Assembly (NCBI GenBank): GCA_023151115.1 | Contig: JAKLJP010000002.1 | Location: forward strand, 1-64,000 | Length of the DNA: 64,000 bases | DNA from: Anaerolineae bacterium | GTDB taxonomy: Bacteria; Chloroflexota; Anaerolineae; 4572-78; J111 | Reading direction: 5' to 3' | Shown: positions 57,940-64,000 of the stretch, piece after piece | Layout: each line of letters starts with the position of its first letter | Numbering within the stretch: the first letter of the stretch is position 1 | Program-made: the position numbers and the translations under genes | The notes under the pieces: generated by a model | Told to the model about the DNA's origin: nothing | Database searches by the model: none | What the model saw: the letters and a program-made list of their open reading frames with translations, nothing else

Positions 57940-60636
57940 ATGAAAGCAATACTTTCGATACAAAAATGGCCGGTCGTGATAATAGGTTTGCTCATGCTGG
58001 TAGGCTTATCATTCGGTCTAGTTTATGCTCAAGCAGCCCAGGGAACGCTCATTGTCAATGCCTGCACCGACCATAACGCCGACGGCGATTGTAACGATCC
58101 GGTAGATGGACCGGCCCCGCCAGGCGTGCAAGCCTGTCTGAATGACACCTCTCTGTGCCAAACTGTCCCGGCTACCTTTACCGTAACCCCCGGCGCCTAC
58201 ACCACCTTCCTCTACTTCACCGGAGCCAGCCAGGGTTATTACCCAACTACCGGCCGCGTCTCTATTGATTTAGTCAACGGCGCTCAAGAAACGATCACCC
58301 TCGGCGCAGTCTACCCGATTCATCCCAAAGGCGTGGCCGTGCATGAACAATTAAACAAAGTCTATGTTGCCTTTCAGGGACCCTTGGTCATCTCCGGCGC
58401 CCAGCGGGTTAAACCCTACCCCTTTGTCGCTGTGATTGACGGCAACACCGACGAAGTGCTCTACACGATCCCCGGCGGGCCGGATGGTGTAGTTGATCCC
58501 AGTTCTCACGCACCGAACTCTGCCGGAATTGGTCGTGGCCCCTGGGGGGTGGCTACCTCCGGCAACGGCCAATTTGTCTATATCGGCTCTTTTGAAGATG
58601 GCCTGGTTACCTATATTGACCCCATCTCTGATACCACCGTCGCCAACTACTCTGCCGGTTCGAGCTTCATGCCCACAGCCCCGATGGTCAACCCGGTTAC
58701 GGGCCTGGTTCATTATCCTGACTACGAACAAGGCAACATGCTCATCCTCAGTACCGATCCGGCCAACCCCCAAGTTGCCTTCCCCTTTATTGAAAATCCA
58801 CCTGTCGCCTTTAGTCCATTAGAGATAGCCATTGCCCGTGTTCCAGGCAGTTACAATTTCCTTACCTTGCGTGATGCTATTCAACCCAACCCCTTTAAGT
58901 TTGTGGGTCTGCCCAGTGTCGCTCCCTTCACCCTCACCTTCCACGACATCAGTTTGCCCGGCGGCGGCACCGGCACCCCCCTGGCTATTGGTCTTTGGCA
59001 GGCCACAGGTCAAAATCGGCTCTTTATGACTTACGCTGACGATCCTCGAGATGACCCAGTACCACCCTTCTATGCCAACCCAAACAAACTACTGTTTTAC
59101 GATTTTGATCCAAGCAACCCTACCTCCGTCACCCTGGCCGGACAAACCGACTTAGGCCACGACTATGCCGAGGTTGGGCTGGTTTACAATCCAGCAACCA
59201 ACCACATGCTGGGAACTTATGCCGGTTTTGCCTATGACGATCGAGCGGGGGATATTGCTGCCTGCGATAGCACCGAACGGGGGGGCATCTACCTGGTAGA
59301 TTTTGACGGGATTGTATCAGACGGCCCGCTTCCTAGCCTCGTCGTGGGCAACCCACCCCTGGCCGGTGCAAATCTGCAATGGAAAAATCCCTTTGAGATC
59401 GCCATCAACCCCAATAATGGTAAAGTCTACGTAACTGACCGCTGCTGGAATGAGTTTCCCGAAGGCGACCAGCCCGTCGGCGGGGCCGTCTTGATTTTCC
59501 AGGACACAACCTCCGGGCCGACGCCCACGCCCACCCTCACGCCGACAGTCACCGCGACTGCTACACCAACAGTTACAACCACCCCAACCGTGACCACAAC
59601 GCCCACGGTGACAGCTACAACTACGCCAACCGTAACCGTCACCCCATCGCCCGGTCAAATCAGCCTGGTGATGAATGGCCCGGCCTCGGTGGCGACGGGT
59701 GAAACTTTTAGCGTGACTGTTGTGGCTCAGAGTGTGCCCAATCCTGGCTTATATGGGGTCCAATTTGAGATCAACTTTGATCCCTCGCTGCTTTCGCTCA
59801 GCAATCTGCAACCCAACCCCGATTTTACCTTTGTAGTCCGTAACGTGGTTTCAAATACGCTTGGCCAGCTTACATTTGTGGCCAGTCGCCAGGGGAATGT
59901 GCCCGGCTTGACCGGCAATGTCACACTGCTAACCTTCGACGCCACAGCCGCAAATACACCGGGTCTGGCCAGTCTGACCTTTAGCAACGAGAAGATCGGC
60001 AATGCTCAGGCTCAAGCTTTTATCACCAGCAGCCAGAGCTACACCGTTTCGATTGGCGGCGCTTCGACACCTACCCCCACCCCCGCCACACCCACAGCTA
60101 CACCAGAAACTCCAACAGCCACACCAACGCCGGAAACACCCACCACTACACCGGAGACGCCAACGGCGACCCCTGAAACACCGACTCCATCACCAACTGC
60201 CGCCACCGTTTCCGGCCAGATAGCCCTGCAAGCGCGAGCCAGCGGCAATTGGGCTGGAGCCATCGTCACGATTGACGACAGTAATCAGAACGACACCACA
60301 GCTGCCAATGGCAACTTCTCCATTGCCAGCGTTGCCACCGGAGCGCACAGTTCCATCACTGCCGATGCGCCAAGCTTTCTACCGGCGGTTTGTACCGCAC
60401 CAACCGTGACTGCGCCGGAAACTATCTTGGCTAACATCACCCTCCTCAATGGCGATCTCAATGATGATAACCTCATTGATATCAATGACGCTACGACAGT
60501 GGGCGTCAGCTTTGGTCTGATTGGTTCAAGCTTGCCTACCGATCTCAACCAGGATGGCATTGTTGATATTTTGGACATCATCATTATCAGCGTCAACTTT
60601 AACCAGGGTTCACAGGTGTGGGCTTGTCTACCTTAA
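57940..60636 (+). CDS. Secreted beta-propeller, cohesin and dockerin protein
   Basis: An 898-aa exported protein. A signal peptide (about 1-31) precedes a short Cys-rich segment with a DHNADGDCNDP calcium-loop-like stretch. A YVTN-type beta-propeller follows at about 120-520 (GVAVHEQLNKVYVAF, GVATSGNGQFVYIGSFEDGL, FEIAINPNNGKVYVTD). After a Thr/Pro linker comes a cohesin (about 573-705), nearly the same as in the previous gene. A second linker, a carboxypeptidase-regulatory-like domain (about 766-840) and a dockerin (about 842-898; DLNDDNLIDIND and DLNQDGIVDILD) end the chain. AAGGAGG precedes the ATG and a terminator follows. Probably a surface or matrix adaptor. Confidence 0.88.
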   Translation: MKAILSIQKWPVVIIGLLMLVGLSFGLVYAQAAQGTLIVNACTDHNADGDCNDPVDGPAPPGVQACLNDTSLCQTVPATFTVTPGAYTTFLYFTGASQGYYPTTGRVSIDLVNGAQETITLGAVYPIHPKGVAVHEQLNKVYVAFQGPLVISGAQRVKPYPFVAVIDGNTDEVLYTIPGGPDGVVDPSSHAPNSAGIGRGPWGVATSGNGQFVYIGSFEDGLVTYIDPISDTTVANYSAGSSFMPTAPMVNPVTGLVHYPDYEQGNMLILSTDPANPQVAFPFIENPPVAFSPLEIAIARVPGSYNFLTLRDAIQPNPFKFVGLPSVAPFTLTFHDISLPGGGTGTPLAIGLWQATGQNRLFMTYADDPRDDPVPPFYANPNKLLFYDFDPSNPTSVTLAGQTDLGHDYAEVGLVYNPATNHMLGTYAGFAYDDRAGDIAACDSTERGGIYLVDFDGIVSDGPLPSLVVGNPPLAGANLQWKNPFEIAINPNNGKVYVTDRCWNEFPEGDQPVGGAVLIFQDTTSGPTPTPTLTPTVTATATPTVTTTPTVTTTPTVTATTTPTVTVTPSPGQISLVMNGPASVATGETFSVTVVAQSVPNPGLYGVQFEINFDPSLLSLSNLQPNPDFTFVVRNVVSNTLGQLTFVASRQGNVPGLTGNVTLLTFDATAANTPGLASLTFSNEKIGNAQAQAFITSSQSYTVSIGGASTPTPTPATPTATPETPTATPTPETPTTTPETPTATPETPTPSPTAATVSGQIALQARASGNWAGAIVTIDDSNQNDTTAANGNFSIASVATGAHSSITADAPSFLPAVCTAPTVTAPETILANITLLNGDLNDDNLIDINDATTVGVSFGLIGSSLPTDLNQDGIVDILDIIIISVNFNQGSQVWACLP

Positions 60637-60669
60637 CCCGATGATTTCTTCACGGCGATGAATTAGACC

Positions 60670-60707
60670 AAAGACCTCCCCGCATCAAGCTGCGGGGAGG
60701 TCTTTTT
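60670..60707 (+). terminator. Intrinsic terminator of the propeller-cohesin gene
   Basis: AAAGACCTCCCCGC pairs with GCGGGGAGGTCTTT around an 8-nt loop, with T following. Confidence 0.93.
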
Positions 60708-60800
60708 CCATCCTGTACTTGACATAATTGACTTGACCTACGTTTTATGGTAAGCTGTAGGTAATAATCTTTCCTTTACTTTGAGGACTATTCAGTTATT

Positions 60801-60834
60801 CCTCGCCTCCTCGCCGCTTCGCGTCCTCGCCCCT
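60801..60834. repeat. CCTCGCCTCC-type low-complexity stretch
   Basis: CCTCGCCTCCTCGCCGCTTC and CGTCCTCGCCCC precede the next gene. It matches the compositional family of 25308-25390 and 38070-38140. The adjoining CAGGAGG is the ribosome site. Confidence 0.7.
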
Positions 60835-60845
60835 CAGGAGGTTTT

Positions 60846-62786
60846 ATGCGCTTAACCCACAGAACCGCCAAAGTAACTTACAAATCATTGTTTGGCTACA
60901 GTCTGGTTGTCATTGCCCTATTGATTGTGGCCGTACCGGTTTTTGCGGCCACCAGTTCGGCTACGCCCTGGCTCGATTTTTCCCTCAGCACCCCCACGGG
61001 TACGTCACCCCAAACCGCCCGGGCGCTGACCAAAGGGCTAAATGTCAACCATCTCAACCCCGGCGAAGAAGATTGGTATACCTACAGCCGCGCCAGTTTT
61101 GACGATCCGACCTTTGCCTGGATTTCGCTGGCCATGCGCTACGAAAGCGAAGCGCTGATTGAGCCGGAGCAGGCTAATTTTGAAATTATGGCCCAAAAGG
61201 GGGGCGACTCCTGGTTTCCGGGCGACGCCGCTCGCGCCAACGTTTTGGGAACCGGCCTGACCTCGCCCTTAAAAACGGCCCATGAGAATCTAAACGCCAT
61301 CTTCTGGACGGGCGAAGTGAGCGATGAAGACGTGTATTACGTGCGCGTCTTCAACCAATCGCCTTTTGGCCTCAACTACACCCTCGAAGCCAAAGCCGAA
61401 CAGCCCGCCGTTTCGGGGGCCGCTCCGGCCAGCCTGAACTCAGCCATGAGCGACGCCGACGTGTTGAGTCTGCGCCAGCAAGCCTGGGCGTTGACGGCGC
61501 AGGCCGCCGGCAAAATGACCCCCACCGACGCGGCCCGCTGGATGCAGCAGGCCCAGTCGGTGGGCTGGATTGTCACCGCCGGCACGGCCATTGACCGCGC
61601 CCCCAAACCCGACCAGGCCAATCCGCAGTTATTATGGCAGTTGACTGCCCAGGCCATTGCCGGGCTTGACGCCGAAGCCGCCGCCCGCTGGCTCAATCAG
61701 GCCGACGCCCTGGGCTGGCTGGCCATCCCACTGGCCGTTCCCCAAAACCCAAATCTGGACGTGCCTCCCAAGAACAGCGGCGATGACGGCGGGGAGGGTC
61801 AAGGCGAGGCTCAACCCGCTCCGGCGGTACCCGCGCCGCCCGAAGAAATCTACACGCCCGTCAATATCTACCCCAATAATCCGTTGGAGTTTGATTTTCT
61901 CGATATCAACAGCGGCCGCCTGGCTCCCTACGGCGAACACTGGTACAGCCTGCTGCGCGATGACCTGGACGACAAAAAAATCGAAGCTATGGCCTTGACC
62001 ATGTTCACCACACCCAGCAACGGTTTTATTGACAGCCGGGTTAACTTTGAAATCTTCCCGGCCGGCCAATATCACATCTGGGCGCGCGGCGACGCCGATT
62101 ATATGGAAAACCTGGGCCTGGGACAGTGGGTTTCGCGCGACGAGGATAACCACACCGGCGAGCGGCTCTGGAAAGGCTCGCTGGTGGATGGCGACCGTTA
62201 TTTGATCAAGGTCAAAAACAGTTCGCCGGAAGTGGTAGATTATTATCTCTTCCCCGACGATGTTGAAAATGCCGAATTAGGCAATCCGACCCTGCATCAA
62301 GCCAACGGCACAGCCGGGCGCGTCCCTTATGCTGCCTCCCCCCCGACCCGGCCCAGCCTGCCGCCCATTCCCGGCGCTGCCCCCCCCGACGCCATTGATT
62401 TGAAGATGGGGGTCACGATGGGCAAGCTGGAAGCCGGCCAGGAGCGGTGGTACAAATTTTATTACCGCGACTCCTACAACGAGACCACACCGCAGCACGA
62501 CTTTAAAATTTTCCTGACCAGCACCCCCCTGGACGAAATCCGCGCCCGCCACGCCGATTTTGCCCTGTACACCGGCAATCAGCTCCCCATCTGGCTGCGC
62601 GGCACGGTAGACAAGCTCGAACCCTTTGGTGTGAGCATGCCCTCACCTTACCCCACCGAAGATGCCCGCAGTTTGCAAGTGCTGTGGGACGGCCAATTGA
62701 TGGAAGAACACGTCTACTATTTAAAGATTTGGAATCACGACATCGGGCCGTTGGAGTATGAGTTGGAAGTGCAGGGTGGGCCGTGA
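60846..62786 (+). CDS. Secreted protein with three PPC-like beta domains and a duplicated helical motif
   Basis: A 646-aa exported protein; the signal peptide or anchor is at about 15-36. Three repeats of a beta-sandwich domain similar to bacterial pre-peptidase C-terminal domains occur at about 60-180, 335-475 and 525-645. Each opens with L.PG-type EEDWYTYSR, GEHWYSLLR or QERWYKFYY and closes with DVYYVRVFN, DRYLIKVKN or HVYYLKIWN. Between domains 1 and 2 lie two copies of a helical unit ending AARWMQQAQSVGWIV and AARWLNQADALGWLA. No enzyme motif is seen. It follows the cohesin genes but has no dockerin. Confidence 0.85.
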   Translation: MRLTHRTAKVTYKSLFGYSLVVIALLIVAVPVFAATSSATPWLDFSLSTPTGTSPQTARALTKGLNVNHLNPGEEDWYTYSRASFDDPTFAWISLAMRYESEALIEPEQANFEIMAQKGGDSWFPGDAARANVLGTGLTSPLKTAHENLNAIFWTGEVSDEDVYYVRVFNQSPFGLNYTLEAKAEQPAVSGAAPASLNSAMSDADVLSLRQQAWALTAQAAGKMTPTDAARWMQQAQSVGWIVTAGTAIDRAPKPDQANPQLLWQLTAQAIAGLDAEAAARWLNQADALGWLAIPLAVPQNPNLDVPPKNSGDDGGEGQGEAQPAPAVPAPPEEIYTPVNIYPNNPLEFDFLDINSGRLAPYGEHWYSLLRDDLDDKKIEAMALTMFTTPSNGFIDSRVNFEIFPAGQYHIWARGDADYMENLGLGQWVSRDEDNHTGERLWKGSLVDGDRYLIKVKNSSPEVVDYYLFPDDVENAELGNPTLHQANGTAGRVPYAASPPTRPSLPPIPGAAPPDAIDLKMGVTMGKLEAGQERWYKFYYRDSYNETTPQHDFKIFLTSTPLDEIRARHADFALYTGNQLPIWLRGTVDKLEPFGVSMPSPYPTEDARSLQVLWDGQLMEEHVYYLKIWNHDIGPLEYELEVQGGP

Positions 62787-62796
62787 GGGGAGAGTG

Positions 62797-62831
62797 ATAG
62801 AAGATGGAAGATAGAGGATAGAAGATAGAAA
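62797..62831. repeat. GAAGATGGAAGATAGAGGATA-type repeat
   Basis: AGATGGA and AGATAGA units follow the stop codon of the secreted protein. They match the left arm of the repeat at 14721-14795. Confidence 0.7.
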
Positions 62832-62841
62832 GAAAATGATG

Positions 62842-62872
62842 ACCTCGCTCTGGCTCAGAGCGAGGTTTTTTT
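62842..62872 (+). terminator. Intrinsic terminator of the PPC-like protein gene
   Basis: ACCTCGCTCT and AGAGCGAGGT form a 10-bp stem, followed by seven T. The stem core ACCTCGC is shared with the terminators at 7197 and 11291. Bases 62873-63083 hold no recognisable gene. Confidence 0.92.
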
Positions 62873-63083
62873 ATAAATGCAGATTAATGTAGGAAGTATC
62901 CATCAATTGGAAATGCCGCCCAATCAGCGCTCAAGGAAACATATGTTCTGATTGAGAGTTAACATTTGCCTGGAAAGTCGTCATCGGGTAAAGTAGGAGG
63001 GATGAACCCGCCAATCAACCAGTTTTTGAGACGGATTTGGATGCGGTAGAGATTTTATCAGAGTTGTAGCCAAGGAGAAAATT

Positions 63084-63645
63084 ATGGCAGAAACCCAATA
63101 CGTAGCGTTACTACGAGGCATTAATGTTGGGGGGAAGAACATTATCAAGATGGCCGATTTAAAAGCCTGTTTTGAAAAGATGGGTTTTGCTGACGTAGCC
63201 ACCCTATATTCAAAGCGGCAATGTGCTGTTTAGCACTAATGAAAAAGACAAAACCAGCCTGATAAACACAATAGAAAAGGTTCTATCGGATAGCTTCGGC
63301 TACAACTCACGTATTGTCCTCATCACCCATCAGCACCTCAAAAGAGTTGTCGAAGAAGCGCCGCCAGGGTTCGGTCAGCAGAAGGACACCTATCGCTACG
63401 ATGTGATTTTCTTAAAAGAACCGCTCACCGCCGCCGAAGTCATGAAGAGTGTAACGACCAGGGCCGGGATTGATACCGCCCATCAAGGTCATGATGTACT
63501 GTATTTTTCCCGGCTCAGCAGTAAAGCCGCGCAAAGCCACTTAACGAAGATCATCAGCCTGCCTGTGTATCAGAATATGACCATTCGAAATTGGAACACT
63601 ACCACCACCTTGCTCACTCTCATGGATGCAAGAGTCGTGAATTAA
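63084..63645 (+). pseudogene. DUF1697 gene with a one-base frameshift
   Basis: The first part (ATG 63084 after CCAAGGAGAAAATT) codes for AETQYVALLRGINVGGKNII, the DUF1697 start, and ends at TAG 63231-63233 after frameshifting. From about 63205 the next frame continues TYIQSGNVLFSTNEK and runs to a stop at 63643-63645 with FLKEPLTAAEV and a normal C-terminus. One extra C in the CCC at 63202-63204 explains the shift. It is either a young pseudogene or a sequencing error; the full protein would be about 186 aa. Confidence 0.85.
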
Positions 63646-63749
63646 AGACCGAGGGTATGAACATCACCCACAAAGAATCTGGGGCTTCTCTCATCCTCGC
63701 CCCATCGCTTCCCCCTATCTTCGCATCTGCGCCGCTTCGTGGTAAAATG

Positions 63750-63860
63750 CAGTAATCAGTTATCAGTTATCAGTTAGTTTTCATTACAACTGTTCACTGA
63801 CCACTGATTACTGTTCACTGACCACTGATTACTGTTCACTGACCACCGATTACTGATCAC
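63750..63860. repeat. TATCAGT and CACTGAC heptad palindrome
   Basis: AATCAGTTATCAGTTATCAG on the left faces repeated ACTGTTCACTGACCACTGAT units on the right. It fills the leader of the last gene. Confidence 0.88.
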
Positions 63861-63884
63861 CATTCCTTCAAAAGAGGTTAACCC

Positions 63885-64000
63885 ATGACCCGTAAAACCC
63901 TCGGTTACGTTAAACTCATCTGGAACTGCCCCAACTGCGGCTCGCGCAACCCCGGCCCGCAAAAGATTTGCTCCAACTGCGGCACACCCCAACCCGATAA
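63885..64000 (+). CDS. Zinc-ribbon protein, partial (cut by the window end)
   Basis: The first 38 codons are visible. MTRKTLGYVKLIWNCPNCGS is followed by CSNCGTPQPD, so two CPNCG/CSNCG pairs form one zinc ribbon. AAAGAGGTTAACCC precedes the ATG. The remainder and the function lie beyond the window. Confidence 0.75.
   Translation, partial: MTRKTLGYVKLIWNCPNCGSRNPGPQKICSNCGTPQPD

Noticed and set aside
60717..60770. Promoter before the PPC-like gene from TTGACA/TTGACT/TTGACC repeats
   Set aside because: Three overlapping -35-like boxes exist but none has a good -10 at 16-18 nt, so it is not listed as a feature.
63774..63992. Minus-strand frame with NQWSVNS repeats
   Set aside because: It is the translation of the heptad repeat at 63750-63860 and overlaps the zinc-ribbon gene.
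1..64000. tRNA or rRNA genes
   Set aside because: No cloverleaf with a GGTTCRA arm and no conserved rRNA stretch was found by eye; a covariance scan was not possible.

Overview
The window (about 55-58 % GC by eye) is a gene-dense stretch of a bacterial chromosome, most likely from a Chloroflexota bacterium of the Anaerolineae/Caldilineae type. Pointers are a b6-type cytochrome b (HX13H, HX14H) encoded with a Rieske protein and a diheme cytochrome c, secreted multidomain proteins with long Pro/Thr/Glu linkers, SH3b-decorated extracellular glycosidases and soluble PAS/GAF kinases. This assignment is an inference from gene content; no rRNA or marker phylogeny was available. I saw no rRNA, tRNA, CRISPR array or transposase gene.

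Layout. 0-7.2 kb: carboxylate-amine ligase (-), then the oxidative pentose phosphate genes gnd-zwf, a toxin-antitoxin remnant, pgl and tpx (+). 7.3-20.6 kb, mostly (-): a 1261-aa membrane/TPR protein, a 325-aa membrane protein with an internal duplication, a surface GH99-like protein with three SH3b domains, a TVP38-type membrane protein with a GT2 glycosyltransferase, a HEPN/MNT pair, a rhomboid protease and a P2A cation ATPase. 20.7-31.5 kb: lipase, MscL, cardiolipin synthase, DEAD-box helicase, TPR membrane protein, histidine kinase, RsbW-like ATPase, lipid-kinase-like protein, AONS-family enzyme, RadC, cupin and SCP2 proteins. 31.7-35.2 kb (-): Rieske/cytochrome b/cytochrome c operon. 35.5-38.6 kb: manA, proA, DinB. 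39-46.1 kb: a carbohydrate-flavoured block (membrane-anchored six-hairpin glycosidase, DeoR regulator, two MFS transporters, 2H phosphoesterase, beta-phosphoglucomutase-like HAD). 46.2-54.5 kb: SDR, class IV aminotransferase and a heme block (hemE, hemH, DUF3291, hemY). 54.6-62.8 kb: FHA protein and three large secreted proteins, two of which carry a cohesin and a dockerin in the same chain. 63-64 kb: a frameshifted DUF1697 gene and the start of a zinc-ribbon gene.

Two features stand out. First, the secreted pair at 56.1-60.6 kb has the same tail (cohesin, Pro/Thr linker, carboxypeptidase-regulatory-like domain, dockerin) on different heads, which suggests head-to-tail or mutual assembly of an extracellular scaffold unrelated to cellulose. 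Second, a large share of intergenic gaps holds palindromic repeat elements of several unrelated sequence families. Many begin exactly at, or supply, the stop codon of the preceding gene; some extend into coding sequence (pgl, hemY, a signal peptide), and one modular family supplies the Shine-Dalgarno of hemH and of the propeller-cohesin gene.

Recognisable sigma70-like promoters (ybdK, tpx, mscL, cls, rhlE, bc operon, MFS operon, SDR, hemY, FHA) and strong intrinsic terminators are listed. Two promoters (SDR and hemY) place the -10 box 7 nt before the ATG, consistent with leaderless mRNAs. The DEAD-box helicase leader carries a terminator-like hairpin between promoter and gene.
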